Shown here piece after piece: positions 9,209 to 19,251 of a stretch of DNA of 64,000 nt. This stretch comes from Chryseobacterium pennae (GTDB taxonomy: Bacteria > Bacteroidota > Bacteroidia > Flavobacteriales > Weeksellaceae). The notes below the pieces were generated by a model. It did not search any database, was not told the DNA's origin, and worked only from the letters and a program-made list of their open reading frames with translations. Position numbers and translations under genes: made by a program. Numbering within the stretch: the stretch's first letter is position 1; every line of letters starts with the position of its first letter. Location of the stretch: the NCBI RefSeq assembly GCF_003385515.1, contig NZ_QNVT01000008.1:143114-207113 (forward strand). The letters are read 5' to 3'.

Positions 9209-9707
9209 TAGCCAAATTTAAGAATTAAACGGAATATTTGGTATTTTCTTTTGAAAGATCCTGTTTTTTTGGAGAAGGGTAATCCTTTGTTTATATTTTT
9301 TAGAGCTTATATTACTTCTTTCGGTCTGTTATGATTGAATTCAATCTATCACTGGTTTGTGGCTCACTTGAATTGAAGGTAAGGATAGGGAGTTTGAAGA
9401 TAATAACCCAGAAACCACTGTTAGTTATGATTAGTAAAATTAGCGTACAACTAAACTATCATAAAAAATAAATAGTTATTCTTTATCCCTTTATAGATTC
9501 CATCTTCTATCTTCCAGTCTCTTTATTTATCTCTAGATGATTTCATTATACAATTGCAATATTTTGCTATATTCGTGTCTATTTCACTGTTGAACAGTGA
9601 AATAGGGTGGGTGTCCGGTTTTATGAAAAAAAAAGAAGATACAATTATGTGGCAATATTATATGATTCGATATCATTACAAATTAACGAGGCTTAATTTA
9701 AAATACT
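9209..9707. other. Gene-free stretch
   Basis: No convincing reading frame. It holds the 25-base hairpin at 9580-9604; a terminator follows at 9709. A short AAAATTAGCGTACAA segment near 9434 resembles AAAATTAGCGCACAA near 8726 at the end of the small lipoprotein gene, possibly a small duplication. Confidence 0.5.
9580..9604. repeat. Perfect 12-base inverted repeat
   Basis: TATTTCACTGTT and its reverse complement AACAGTGAAATA are separated by one G. There is no T-run after it. It could be an operator-like palindrome or a small hairpin; nothing nearby identifies a ligand. Confidence 0.6.
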
Positions 9708-9708
9708 A

Positions 9709-9741
9709 AAAAAGCCTTTCAAGAAAACTGAAAGGCTTTTT
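9709..9741. terminator. Rho-independent terminator, usable in both directions
   Basis: AAAAAGCCTTTC and GAAAGGCTTTTT pair around a 9-base loop and are flanked by A- and T-runs. It lies 15 bases beyond the stop of the minus-strand MG2/plug gene. Confidence 0.85.
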
Positions 9742-9755
9742 AATATGTAGAAATA

Positions 9756-12152
9756 TTATTTAAAGATTTGCTGATCATACAGTAGATGGTCGTCTTCATC
9801 AAAGCTTATGATCAATACTTTATATTGTTTTGCACTGTCATTATTGAAAAATTTGATTCTTGGCGGAACATAATCGCTGTCAAATAAATTAGGATTCCAG
9901 TATAAGGTTTCACGGGTATCCTTTTCAATTTTTGCATTGTCATCTATCATTTCAATAAGGAATTCTGAAGGTTTATCATAGCCTTTTATCATAGATGAAT
10001 TGTTCTTTTGAAGAGCTGGCTTTTCATTACTTTTAGATTGCATATTACCTCTCATCGTATAAATGGCTACTGCTTCACCTACTAACCCTGCTCCTTTAAT
10101 AATCTTTACCATAGCAATATTGTTTACGGGAAGGGAGGAAATCATTGAAGCATCAGTAGGAACTTCATCCAAATATATTTTAGCCGGCTGGTTACGAATG
10201 TAAGGGACATTATTCCCGGAACTGTCTTTTTGAAATGTTAAACCGGCAGCTTTTCCCTGAAGCCAGTCAAATATATTAGTGAATCCTGCAACATATTGGT
10301 TTTCATTGACGAAGTCAAATATGGTAGCATTTATAGAACTGAACATCCCGCTGGAGAGTTGTTTGTCCAATTCTTGTTTTGGGTCTTTCTTTTTTCCTAC
10401 TAATTTTACCTGTTCAATTTCTACTTCGGAATTCTCTATTTTTTTATTGTTTTTCTGGGTATTGATGGCTTTGGAAATTGTTGCTGGAAGAGTCTTCTTG
10501 TCTCCGCTTTTTACCAGTTTATATTTTGTACCCGGGAAATTTCCATTAAACTGTACAGGGTTTACCAGTGGTTCTATTGTAACGAATATATTATCAGCAT
10601 TGGATTCTTTACTCTTATCAGCATTTGCAAATACTGAAACCTCCAAAGGTTCATCGTTGTTGATATTATTCAAATAGATATATCCGTTTTGATCCGTTTT
10701 AACGGGAGTGACAGTGGGTTGGTTTTTACCTAGCCTCAATACTAAAATCACAGTGCTGTTGATCATAAGAGCATTGTCTTTAATAGGCTTTACTCTGTAA
10801 GAAAGAAATTTCTGAGAATTGGTATTATGAACCGGTACATTTCCGCTAAGTACAGAATTCCAGTCAAATCTTTTCCAGTTTTCAGATATAAGCAGGGCAT
10901 CCAACGCTTCACTATTGGCATTTTTAGAGAAATATTGTGCCGGGCTGTCTATCCTGGTTGTAAAATCTCCTGTTAACCAAAGTCCGCTCAGGATATTTTC
11001 CTCTTCAGGTTTATTGCTGCCGTCATCCTCACTTACTAAGACAGTATAGTTTTTAAAATAAGATTCCGGAGAAAGGTCAATACTGTTGAAAGATCTTGGG
11101 GTTTGTTTTATGCTCTGGCCTATAATTTCAGCCTTCTCAATCTTTAAATCATTGGGTTTTATAAAACAAAGTCTTTGGGCTACCAGGTTGTCCTGCTCAT
11201 CAAAAATGGCTAATTGTAAAACTCCGTTAGCTCCGTTACTTATTTTGGTAGGAATAAGGCTTGATACTTCATTCGTTGATTGTTTAATCTGTGCTTTATA
11301 TGCAAGATGGTTATTAATTGTTCCTACAATTTTATAATCCTGAAGCTTTTGTTTTAGGTTTACCCCTTTTAAAGCATATTTAATTCCTTCTTTAGAACTG
11401 TTGATTTCTAAATGGAGACCATTGTCTGAAACTGACGGAAGGTCTATTGTTTTACTTTTTCCTGCATTATCCTGAATAATAGCCTGGTATTTTTTTCCTG
11501 CAGCCGGAGTTATGGTAAAGGATGCAACGTTTTTGTCAAAAGATTTAAAGGTTGCTAAAGATACATTAGGACTTTGTGAATCTATTATTTTTCCGGTCCA
11601 GGTTTCCGGCAGAGAAGTATCGCTTGATAATCTTACGGCAAATTTCGTAGGCATCCCATTAATGAAAGTTCCACCTTCCGGAAAAGCTTTTGCAGACCAG
11701 TCAGAACTTTTAGAAACCACCAGTGATTCTGTGGAATTTGGATTGTAAACCGGAATCGTTTTAATAATCTGGTAATCCTCATTAAAACCGGTCATATAAG
11801 GCGTATAAGCTCTTACAAAGTACACCTGTTCAGGAAGGTCTTCTTTCAGTTGAAAATCCCCGCTGCCTTCACCATTGGTAAGAAGTACAGTTTTCCAGTC
11901 TATTAATTTTTTATCAGCATTGTAGAGTTCAACAAATAGAGTAGTGGATAATTCGGAACGGTTATACCCATCAAAGACAAAACTTTTGAACCACATTTTG
12001 TCGCCAGCTGCATATTGTAATTTATCGGTAAGTAAATATACTTTTTCGTGTTCGTAATTATCCTCAAGATTGGTTATTGCTTTTTCTAATTTAGTTTGTG
12101 CCAGTATAGGTTGCACCATTGAAATAAGCAATACGCAGAATATATTTTTCAT
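9756..12152 (-). CDS. MG2 / TonB-plug domain surface protein (paralog 1)
   Basis: This is a 798-residue protein with a signal peptide ending ILAQ (residue 19). Residues about 30-135 resemble an alpha-2-macroglobulin MG2 domain (EKVYLLTDKLQYAAGDKMWFKSFVF, then QVYFVRAYTPYM). A long middle region is unassigned. Residues about 625-735 look like a TonB receptor plug without a barrel: NIFDWLQGKAAGL, PAKIYLDEVPTD, NIAMVKIIKG. Family members are extracytoplasmic in Bacteroidota, but their function is unclear. A second copy of exactly the same length is at 14115-16511. The upstream bases (TTTTAATTCAGTGCTAATTT on the plus strand) are also shared, so gene and promoter were duplicated together. Confidence 0.75.
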   Translation of the reverse strand: MKNIFCVLLISMVQPILAQTKLEKAITNLEDNYEHEKVYLLTDKLQYAAGDKMWFKSFVFDGYNRSELSTTLFVELYNADKKLIDWKTVLLTNGEGSGDFQLKEDLPEQVYFVRAYTPYMTGFNEDYQIIKTIPVYNPNSTESLVVSKSSDWSAKAFPEGGTFINGMPTKFAVRLSSDTSLPETWTGKIIDSQSPNVSLATFKSFDKNVASFTITPAAGKKYQAIIQDNAGKSKTIDLPSVSDNGLHLEINSSKEGIKYALKGVNLKQKLQDYKIVGTINNHLAYKAQIKQSTNEVSSLIPTKISNGANGVLQLAIFDEQDNLVAQRLCFIKPNDLKIEKAEIIGQSIKQTPRSFNSIDLSPESYFKNYTVLVSEDDGSNKPEEENILSGLWLTGDFTTRIDSPAQYFSKNANSEALDALLISENWKRFDWNSVLSGNVPVHNTNSQKFLSYRVKPIKDNALMINSTVILVLRLGKNQPTVTPVKTDQNGYIYLNNINNDEPLEVSVFANADKSKESNADNIFVTIEPLVNPVQFNGNFPGTKYKLVKSGDKKTLPATISKAINTQKNNKKIENSEVEIEQVKLVGKKKDPKQELDKQLSSGMFSSINATIFDFVNENQYVAGFTNIFDWLQGKAAGLTFQKDSSGNNVPYIRNQPAKIYLDEVPTDASMISSLPVNNIAMVKIIKGAGLVGEAVAIYTMRGNMQSKSNEKPALQKNNSSMIKGYDKPSEFLIEMIDDNAKIEKDTRETLYWNPNLFDSDYVPPRIKFFNNDSAKQYKVLIISFDEDDHLLYDQQIFK

Positions 12153-12287
12153 AAAAGTCTTAGCGCATTTTAATTCAGTGCTAATTTAATCATTTAAAGA
12201 CTTCAAAAATTGATATTGATCTCTTATTTCAGAAGAAAAGAACATAAAACTTCAAATTGAGTTTAAAAAAAGAGAAAACGTAAGATT

Positions 12288-12896
12288 CTAATACTGTTCC
12301 AGGTCAGAAAAACTTAAATCCTGTATTTTGGGCAAAGATTTGATTTTTAATTTCTTTTCCTTTTTGTTTAAGATTTTATCTGAACCTAATTCCTGGTCAA
12401 ACTCTACTTTCGTTTGGGCTACTAAGTCGATTTCCGTTTCAGTAGTGGTGTTTTTGCCATCCCAGATGACCCGTGAAATTTTATTCAGTTCACAGTCATT
12501 CTGTTTACATTTGAATTCATAGCTGCTTTTCCGGTCATTAATATCTGTAAGCATTTTTAAATTACCTTCCTCAATGAAGAAGTCCGGGATCGGATTACCA
12601 TTATGTTCTCCTTTTTTATAGGTCGGGTATTGGCTTTCAATGAGTTTTGTAGAAGAAACTATAAGTTGAAGCTTTTTATCTGGCTGAGAAAGGAATATCT
12701 GTACTCTCAATGGTCTGGTATTATCCTTTAGATCCATTTCTACCATCACTTTGTCTGTGCGTTTATCATGATTCATATCTCCCAGTTCTTTTTGTACCAG
12801 GAAAGTGAAACTACCTTTATCAGCCGTGTTTTGGGAATATACGTTCACCTTTGCTAAAAGAAGAAATAAGCCAATATACAGGGATAGGTTTTTCAT
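12288..12896 (-). CDS. Secreted protein of unknown function
   Basis: This is a 202-residue protein with a signal peptide (MKNLSLYIGLFLLLAKVNVYSQ). The mature part contains LGDMNHDKRTDKVMVEMDL, which resembles a short Asp-rich calcium-loop or FG-GAP-like segment of proteins that compare reported values. The rest is not recognised. It follows the SUKH gene on the same strand and precedes paralog 1 of the MG2/plug family. Confidence 0.65.
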   Translation of the reverse strand: MKNLSLYIGLFLLLAKVNVYSQNTADKGSFTFLVQKELGDMNHDKRTDKVMVEMDLKDNTRPLRVQIFLSQPDKKLQLIVSSTKLIESQYPTYKKGEHNGNPIPDFFIEEGNLKMLTDINDRKSSYEFKCKQNDCELNKISRVIWDGKNTTTETEIDLVAQTKVEFDQELGSDKILNKKEKKLKIKSLPKIQDLSFSDLEQY

Positions 12897-13039
12897 AATT
12901 TATTTTCTAGTATGAATGTATCAAATTTTTCAATACAAACCTTATCGGCTTATCTTTCTTTTATAACATGATCAAGTACAGACTCCTTCTAACCATTTAT
13001 TCACTATGCTTCTTCTCAGATGCTGGATGGTATGAATTC

Positions 13040-13930
13040 TTATACTTCTATTAACGTATTTAAACGCTTCCGTATCGCTTCCGGAAGTTTTTCCATATAG
13101 TCCTCATCCGCATATTCGCAGCCCTTTTCCTCATATCCCAAAGCGATTACCGAATCAATATCTGTATGTTGATTATCTTTCAGCAGGGATTCAAGCTTGC
13201 TGTAATCTTGTGTTTCTACCATGTTTTCCAGTTCAGGATATACTTCATGTTGACTGGAAAAATACAACCCCTTAGAGCGGCATTCTACCGAGAAAAATGT
13301 AGAAAGTGCATATTCCATATAAATAACAAAATCGCAGGCATGAGGTGCATCATATGAAGCGCTGTAATCATCACCAAAAGCTATTGATGGATTACCGTTG
13401 GACAAAGTTATGCAGGCGTCATAGTAAAAGTTGAAGCCGTCAAAATAATTAAATAATACTCCGCTTTTATCCAGATCCTCTGCCCATGTGGTGTATCGGG
13501 GATCTCCAGACAGGTCGAAATTGATTGGGTTTGCTAAGCCTTCTATTGGGAGGATGGATATCCAGCCCTCTTTAAAATCATCTTCATCTTTTGCTATCGG
13601 GAAGTTGCTTTTATAGCTTTCTTCTTTTTCTTCCTCCTGAAAAATAACGGAATGCCAGGATATATGCAGGCCATTGCTGATCTTGTAGAACTCCCTCAGG
13701 TATTCATTGAAGATAAATGGTTCTTGTGGAGCTTCGGTATCATGATTTTCGGTGACCTCTATTTGTTCTGCGTAAATTTTTGCCTCAGCTTCAGCGATCT
13801 GTTGTTCAGTTGCGCCGGGGGACTGAAGGAATTCGACACTCTTTACAAGATCATGGTTCTGTAATGCTTCAATCGTGTTTTTCAGTCTGCTGAAATAGCT
13901 TTCAGCCCATTCTTTGGGTTTGATGCTCAT
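13040..13930 (-). CDS. SMI1/KNR4 (SUKH) family protein
   Basis: This is a 296-residue cytoplasmic protein (no signal). The SUKH core is seen around residues 60-185: FNEYLREFYKISNGLHISW, then ILPIEGLANPINFDLSGD and a YDACITLSNGNPSIAFGDDY strand. SUKH proteins are often immunity proteins of polymorphic toxins, but many stand alone with no known role. No toxin lies next to it: both neighbours are exported proteins. A stand-alone or orphan immunity function is only a guess. Confidence 0.75.
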   Translation of the reverse strand: MSIKPKEWAESYFSRLKNTIEALQNHDLVKSVEFLQSPGATEQQIAEAEAKIYAEQIEVTENHDTEAPQEPFIFNEYLREFYKISNGLHISWHSVIFQEEEKEESYKSNFPIAKDEDDFKEGWISILPIEGLANPINFDLSGDPRYTTWAEDLDKSGVLFNYFDGFNFYYDACITLSNGNPSIAFGDDYSASYDAPHACDFVIYMEYALSTFFSVECRSKGLYFSSQHEVYPELENMVETQDYSKLESLLKDNQHTDIDSVIALGYEEKGCEYADEDYMEKLPEAIRKRLNTLIEV

Positions 13931-14114
13931 AAGTTTCTATGGTTTTAGTTATCATTTGAAATGCTGTAAAAGAAAGCAGATAATGCTGATCATTCTTTCA
14001 TACGGCAGTAAAGGGTATTAATTCCTGCAAAGATATTGTTTAAATTGAGATATGAAAACGTAAATTTTGAATGTTAAATAGTGGTCTCTTAAAGTGAGTT
14101 GTACAGAAAATATA

Positions 14115-16511
14115 TTATTTAAAAATATTGTTCTGATAAAGTAGGCGGTCATCTTCATCAAAGCTTATGATCGTTACTTTAAATTGTTTTGCCGTGTCAT
14201 TATTGAAAAATTTGATTCTTGGCGGAGTATCATTGCTGCCCAATAAATTAGGATTCCAGTACAGGGTTTCACGGGTGTCTTTTTCAATTTTCACATTGTC
14301 ATTAATCATTTCAACAGGGAATTCTGAAGGTTTGTCATAGCCTTTTACGATAGTAGAACTGATCTTTTGGTTCTTCTGATCCTGTTGAGTACTCTTAGAA
14401 GCCATACTGCCTCTCAGGGTGTAGATCAGTATAGAGTTATTAATCAATCCTGATTGTTTTATGACTTTTACCATAGCGATTTCGCTTACAGGAACGGACG
14501 TAATCATACCAGGCTCAACCTCTATTTCATCTAAATATAGCTTAGCCCTACCGCCACGGATATAGGGAACATTTTCTCCCACTTCATTTCTTTTAAACAC
14601 AACACCGGCTACTCTCCCTTGCAGCCAGTCTAATATATCAAATGATCCTAAGATATGCTGCTCTTCGTTGACAAAGTCAAATATATTAGCATTCATGGTG
14701 TTGAACATTCCACTGGACAGTTGATTGTTTAGCTCCTTTGTAGGATATTTCTTTTTTCCGGTTAGTTTTACTTCATCAATCTGAAGATTATTATCCTGTT
14801 TTTTTTTGTTATTTTTCTGAGTGTTGATGGCTCTGGAAATAGAAACCGGAAGTTCCTTATTTTCAGTCTGAGTCACCAATTGATAAGCCGTGTTGGGAAG
14901 GGCACCATTAAACTTTGTGGGTTTAATCTGTGGTTCTACGGTGAAGGATAATTGATCAGCATTGGGTCTTTGATCTTTTTCAGGATTTAAAAATAATGAA
15001 ACATTAAAGGGTTGATTGAAATTAATATTATCCAAATAAATATACCCGTTCTGATCTGTTTTTGATGCATTTATAATGGGTGGATTTTTACCTGATTTTA
15101 ACGCTAAAGTTACCTCAGTGTTTTTTAACAGAGCATTATTCTTAAGAGGTTTTAGCTTATAGGAGAGGAATTGCTGTGCGTTGGTTCTAAGAGTGGGAAC
15201 AGGCCCGCTGAGTATTGAATTCCAGTCAAATCTTTTCCAGGTTTCAGAAATTAACAGAGCATCTAAAGCTTCATTATTCGCGTTGTTAGAAAAATATTGT
15301 GCAGGACAGTCTATTTTCGAAGTGAAATCTCCTGTTAGCCAAAGTCTGCTTAGAATATTTTCTTCTTCGGGTTTATTGCTGTCATCATCACTTACTAAAA
15401 CCATATAATTTTTAAAGTAAGGGTTCGGAGAAAGATCAATACTGTTGAGAGATCTGGAGGTTTGCCTGATGTTCTGGTCTGTGATTTCCGCTTTCTCAAT
15501 ACTTAAATTGTCGGATTTTATAAAGCAGAGCCTTTGGGCAATCAGTTTGTCCTGATCGTCAAAAATGGCTAATTGTAAAACGCCGTTCGTGCCATTGCTT
15601 ATTTTATTAGGGATAAGGCTTGAAACCACATTAGTCAGCGGGTTGATATCAGCTTTGTAGGCAAGCTGGTTATTGATGGTTCCTACAATCTTATAATTTT
15701 GAAGCGGTTTGGGTAAGTTAATCCCTTTTAAGGTATATTTAATCCCTTCTTTAGCACTGTTAATTTCTACATGAAGTCCGCTGTCTGCAACTTGTGGAAG
15801 ATCTATTGTATTGCTTTTTCCGGTATTGTCTTGAACGATAACCTGATATTTTTTACCTGAAGCCGGAGTTAAGGTAAAAGAGGCTACATTTTTATCAAAA
15901 GATTTAAATGTAGTGATGGGAATATTGGGATTTTGAGTATCTATAACTTTTCCAGTCCAGCTTTCCGGGAAAGAAGAACTTCCGGATATTCTTACTGCAA
16001 ATTTTGTAGGAGTACCGTTAATGAAAGTTCCGCCTTCCGGAAAAGCTTTTGCAGACCATTCTGAGTTTTTGGAAATCTCTAATGATTTAGGGGAATTTGG
16101 ATTGTAAACCGGAAGAGTTTTAACGATCTGAAAGTCCTCATTAAAGTTGGTCATGTAAGGGGTGTAAGCTCTTATAAAATAAACCTGCTCGGGAAGATCT
16201 TCTTTCAGCAGAAAATCACCGTTACCCTCACCATTGGTTAGAAGAATTGTTTTCCAGTCTATTAGTTTTTTATCAGCATCGTACAATTCTACAAATAGGG
16301 TAGTAGATAGTGTAGAACGGCTATAGCCTTCAAATACAAAGCTTTTAAACCATATTGGATCACCGGCTGCATATTGAGACTTGTCTGTCAGTAAGTACAC
16401 TTTTTCCTGAACATAATTATTCTCAAGATTGGTTATTGCTTTTTCCAATTTAGTTTGTGCCAGTACGGAGGGTACCATTGCAATAAGCAATACACAGAAT
16501 ATATTTTTCAT
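14115..16511 (-). CDS. MG2 / TonB-plug domain surface protein (paralog 2)
   Basis: This is also 798 residues, with signal MKNIFCVLLIAMVPSVLAQ. The domain order matches paralog 1 at 9756: an MG2-like region about 30-135 (EKVYLLTDKSQYAAGDPIWFKSF) and a plug-like region about 625-735 (FDILDWLQGRVAGVVFKRN, AKLYLDEIEVE, EIAMVKVIKQSG). The two align over their whole length without obvious gaps, with most differences in the middle. The bases before the start (TTTTAATTCAGTGTTAATTT) also match those of paralog 1. The copies are separated by the SUKH gene and a small secreted protein. Function is unknown. Confidence 0.75.
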   Translation of the reverse strand: MKNIFCVLLIAMVPSVLAQTKLEKAITNLENNYVQEKVYLLTDKSQYAAGDPIWFKSFVFEGYSRSTLSTTLFVELYDADKKLIDWKTILLTNGEGNGDFLLKEDLPEQVYFIRAYTPYMTNFNEDFQIVKTLPVYNPNSPKSLEISKNSEWSAKAFPEGGTFINGTPTKFAVRISGSSSFPESWTGKVIDTQNPNIPITTFKSFDKNVASFTLTPASGKKYQVIVQDNTGKSNTIDLPQVADSGLHVEINSAKEGIKYTLKGINLPKPLQNYKIVGTINNQLAYKADINPLTNVVSSLIPNKISNGTNGVLQLAIFDDQDKLIAQRLCFIKSDNLSIEKAEITDQNIRQTSRSLNSIDLSPNPYFKNYMVLVSDDDSNKPEEENILSRLWLTGDFTSKIDCPAQYFSNNANNEALDALLISETWKRFDWNSILSGPVPTLRTNAQQFLSYKLKPLKNNALLKNTEVTLALKSGKNPPIINASKTDQNGYIYLDNINFNQPFNVSLFLNPEKDQRPNADQLSFTVEPQIKPTKFNGALPNTAYQLVTQTENKELPVSISRAINTQKNNKKKQDNNLQIDEVKLTGKKKYPTKELNNQLSSGMFNTMNANIFDFVNEEQHILGSFDILDWLQGRVAGVVFKRNEVGENVPYIRGGRAKLYLDEIEVEPGMITSVPVSEIAMVKVIKQSGLINNSILIYTLRGSMASKSTQQDQKNQKISSTIVKGYDKPSEFPVEMINDNVKIEKDTRETLYWNPNLLGSNDTPPRIKFFNNDTAKQFKVTIISFDEDDRLLYQNNIFK

Positions 16512-16596
16512 AAAAATTTTACATCATTTTAATTCAGTGTTAATTTAATCATTTAAAAGCTTTAAAAATTGATATCTAATTTTTCTTCTGAAGAAA

Positions 16597-16625
16597 ATAA
16601 GCTGAAATTGTAAATTTCAGCTTAT
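16597..16625 (-). terminator. Terminator of the PhzF-like gene
   Basis: ATAAGCTGAAATT and AATTTCAGCTTAT pair as a 13-base stem with a 3-base loop. On the minus strand it is followed by a T-rich stretch, just after the stop codon at 16635. Confidence 0.75.
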
Positions 16626-16634
16626 ACAGACTGA

Positions 16635-17423
16635 TCATCCTATTGATAGATGTCCCACAGAATAAGTTCTGGCTTTACCTGCGACGATCACTCTTTCATT
16701 TTTGTTTTCACAATAGAGTTCGCCTCCTCTTTCTGATAACTGGCGGGCGAAAAGGTTATCTTTTCCTAATCTTGATGCCCAGAACGGAATGAGCGAGCAG
16801 TGTGCAGAGCCGGTTACAGGATCTTCAAGAATTGATGACTGTGGTGTAAAATATCTTGAAACAAAATCACTGTCAGTACCAGCTGCAGTCACCACAACAC
16901 CTCCCGGATCCAGATTGATAAGGTCAAAAACGGATCTTTCAACGGTAATCTTTTTGATATCTTCCTCAGAATTATATACCAACACATAGTCTCTTGATTT
17001 GAAGACCTCCTTAGGCTGTATATTGAGAGACCGGATGATATTATCCGGAAGAATGGATGGTTCAGGTATTCTTGACGGGAAATCCATATAATAAACACCA
17101 TCTTTTACATCAACAGTTAATTCACCGCTTTTAGTTTCAAAAATAATTCTGCTATGCTGGTAGTTTAAGATAGAAACCAGGCAATGAGCCGTAGCAAGGG
17201 TAGCATGACCACATAAGTCCATCTCAATCTCAGGAGTAAACCATCTCAGGTGAACGGTATTGCCATTATCAATAAAGAAGGCTGTTTCTGCAACAGCATT
17301 TTCACGGGCTATTTTTAAAAGTATTTCATCTGGTAACCAGTTTTTCAATGGGACAACACACGCAGGGTTTCCCTGGAAAATCTCTTCTGTAAATGCATCT
17401 ATCTGATATAATTCTAACTTCAT
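16635..17423 (-). CDS. PhzF-family isomerase
   Basis: This is a 262-residue protein of usual family length. It shows the PhzF/diaminopimelate-epimerase-like two-lobed pattern: YQIDAFTEEIFQGNPACVVP at the start, ENAVAETAFF with the expected acid E46, MDLCGHATLATAH, and DPVTGSAHCSLIPFW in the C-terminal lobe. PhzF itself isomerises a phenazine precursor, but most homologs work in other, unknown reactions. No other phenazine genes are near, so the name should not be read as phenazine synthesis. It is cytoplasmic and transcribed alone. Confidence 0.85.
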   Translation of the reverse strand: MKLELYQIDAFTEEIFQGNPACVVPLKNWLPDEILLKIARENAVAETAFFIDNGNTVHLRWFTPEIEMDLCGHATLATAHCLVSILNYQHSRIIFETKSGELTVDVKDGVYYMDFPSRIPEPSILPDNIIRSLNIQPKEVFKSRDYVLVYNSEEDIKKITVERSVFDLINLDPGGVVVTAAGTDSDFVSRYFTPQSSILEDPVTGSAHCSLIPFWASRLGKDNLFARQLSERGGELYCENKNERVIVAGKARTYSVGHLSIG

Positions 17424-17940
17424 GATTGAGAAAATTTAGGTTTGTAATAAAGTATGATAAAAATAATTTTTGTTTGACGTTGGTTTTTTATGATTGCTTC
17501 TGCTTTTTAAACGCAGAAAACCCATCTGACAATTCACTTTTTTCTTTTGTTTTTAAAGAGAAGAGGGATGACTATTCAATGTTTTCAAGGCTGGTGATTT
17601 GCCTTTTCAGTTCTTTTTTTTATCCAGGAAATAAAAACAATACCATCATTGGTTTTAATTTCGATCCGAAAATTTGTTCAAAGTATTTCTTACAGGTATA
17701 TAGATCATCTATTTCATAAAAATACAAAAGTTTATAGAAATATTAGCTTTATCCACAAAAAAGCAGCAGACTGAAACGTTTCTACAGTGATGTCTTTTCC
17801 AAAATAGCAGTCCATGTTTTTATAAAAATCTGCCCTACCTTATTGTAAATCTTACATCTATATTTAGACAGACGTTCGTAAAAAGGGGTAGAAAATCTTC
17901 TTTAATACACGATAGAGATCAGTTCATTGATTATTAAATA
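17424..17940. other. Gene-free stretch
   Basis: I see no reliable gene here. A 97-codon plus-strand frame at 17426-17719 has no ribosome-binding site and an unnatural composition (rich in Phe, Cys and Asn). It overlaps the promoter region of the PhzF-like gene and is not called. Confidence 0.5.
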
Positions 17941-17944
17941 TAAC

Positions 17945-17977
17945 AATAAGCGCCTATTTTCTGAATTGGCGCTTATT
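17945..17977. terminator. Rho-independent terminator
   Basis: AATAAGCGCC and GGCGCTTATT pair around a 13-base loop. It is placed downstream of the minus-strand serine hydrolase ending at 18104. Confidence 0.8.
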
Positions 17978-18103
17978 GCTGTTCATGCTATTGTTTGGGG
18001 AGATTACTGATTCCTAGACTGATTTCTTTTAGAATTCCATTGAATTTATCTGATGTGAAAATTATTTTTGAGATTAATAATCTTCATCGTTTCTTTTGTT
18101 GCC

Positions 18104-19162
18104 TTATTTCAGCACCTTTTCATAAATTTTATTCAGTAAATCCTGTCTCATTTTTGAATTTCTTTGATTTAAAAGAATGATGATTCCCCAATTTTTTGCT
18201 CTGTTGTAACATATGATGGAAGATTGTCCCATAGAATCGCCAGATTTCAGGTAAATCGTATTCTGATCATCAGTACTGATGTTGGTACCCAGTCCCATTT
18301 CTCTTTTTTCATCTTTATAGCAGATCTTTTCGGTCAGCAATGCTGCTTCATATATTGGGTTTCCTTTGGTTAGCACTGCTTTCAGATAGGAGATCATATC
18401 AGCAGCATTTGATTTTACCAATCCTGCAGATGCCGTAATATTCCATTTGAAGAATTCCTGAGTTCCGCCATTAGGATTATAACCTGTCGTTCTATTTTTT
18501 ACATTGAACTCTGTTGTAAAGGTATTGGTCATTTGCAAAGGATCAATTATTCTTTCATGAATGATGGCATCATAAGTTTTACCATATACCTTTTCCAAAA
18601 TCTGTCCCAGCAAAGTATACCCAACCGTAGAATAACGATATTTTCCATAGTCAAGAAGCTCTCCGCAATTGTTGATGATTTCCGTTAATGTTTTTTCAGT
18701 GACATTGCTCACAGGCTGTTGTGGGTTCAGTTCTATCAGCTTACCAAAATCTATGTCAGGTAACCCCGATTGATGAGAGGCCAGATCTGAAATCTTTATT
18801 TTGTTCTTAAGGTTTTTTTGCAGTACATATCCTTTAGGCAGATAGCTGTCGATATAATCATCCAGTTTTAGCTTTTTCTCGATAGCTGCCTGTGCAATTA
18901 AATTCGAGGTCAGGATTTTAGTAATAGAAGCAATTTCAAATACAGAATTTTTATTGATGTCAACAGGGCTTTCTTTGCTCAGTTTTCCGTAAGCCGTATA
19001 AAATTCATCATCATTATGAATGAAACCAACACTGATGGCTACATCCGGATTTTTTTGATAATTGTCCCCAATGATTGAATCTATCTTTTTGGAAATATCT
19101 TGTCCAAAAGAAAAACTGCTGATGAATAACAGTACTGCAAAGAAGGTGAATGAAGTTTTCAT
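18104..19162 (-). CDS. Serine hydrolase of the beta-lactamase family, exported
   Basis: This is a 352-residue protein with a signal peptide ending FSFGQ (about 21); it lacks a lipobox, so it is probably periplasmic. Catalytic motifs are SITK (S79-K82), YST (Y177) and KSG near residue 305. The first and third motifs fit D-Ala-D-Ala-peptidase-like or class C-like enzymes; the substrate is unknown. The region before the start is nearly the same as that before the hydrolase at 22095 over about 65 bases. It includes an operator-like inverted repeat at 19226-19251, so the two are probably co-regulated. Confidence 0.85.
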   Translation of the reverse strand: MKTSFTFFAVLLFISSFSFGQDISKKIDSIIGDNYQKNPDVAISVGFIHNDDEFYTAYGKLSKESPVDINKNSVFEIASITKILTSNLIAQAAIEKKLKLDDYIDSYLPKGYVLQKNLKNKIKISDLASHQSGLPDIDFGKLIELNPQQPVSNVTEKTLTEIINNCGELLDYGKYRYSTVGYTLLGQILEKVYGKTYDAIIHERIIDPLQMTNTFTTEFNVKNRTTGYNPNGGTQEFFKWNITASAGLVKSNAADMISYLKAVLTKGNPIYEAALLTEKICYKDEKREMGLGTNISTDDQNTIYLKSGDSMGQSSIICYNRAKNWGIIILLNQRNSKMRQDLLNKIYEKVLK

Positions 19163-19225
19163 TGTATCGTTGTTTTAAGGTTAAAAATTATTTCGATACA
19201 AAAATGTGGAAGACATTAAAGCTGT

Positions 19226-19251
19226 GCGACCGAATGAAAGTATTCGGACTC
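19226..19251 (-). promoter_or_regulatory. Operator-like inverted repeat, site A
   Basis: In gene orientation the arms are GAGTCCGAAT and ATTCGGTCGC, with CCGAAT/ATTCGG as exact inverted halves six bases apart. It lies 64 bases before the start of the serine hydrolase at 18104-19162. The following bases (ACAGCTTTAATGTCTTCCAC) are identical to those before the hydrolase at 22095. Site C at 29471-29496 matches in length and most positions. A target of the membrane AraC regulators at 20802 and 29519 is the simplest inference. Confidence 0.6.

Noticed and set aside
13040..13930. SUKH protein as immunity partner of a polymorphic toxin
   Set aside because: Neighbouring genes are not toxins; no evidence in this window.
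16635..17423. Phenazine synthesis locus
   Set aside because: Only a PhzF-family protein is present; no other phz genes are near and the family is broad.
17426..17719. 97-codon plus-strand frame
   Set aside because: No ribosome-binding site, odd composition, and it occupies the promoter region of the divergent PhzF-like gene.
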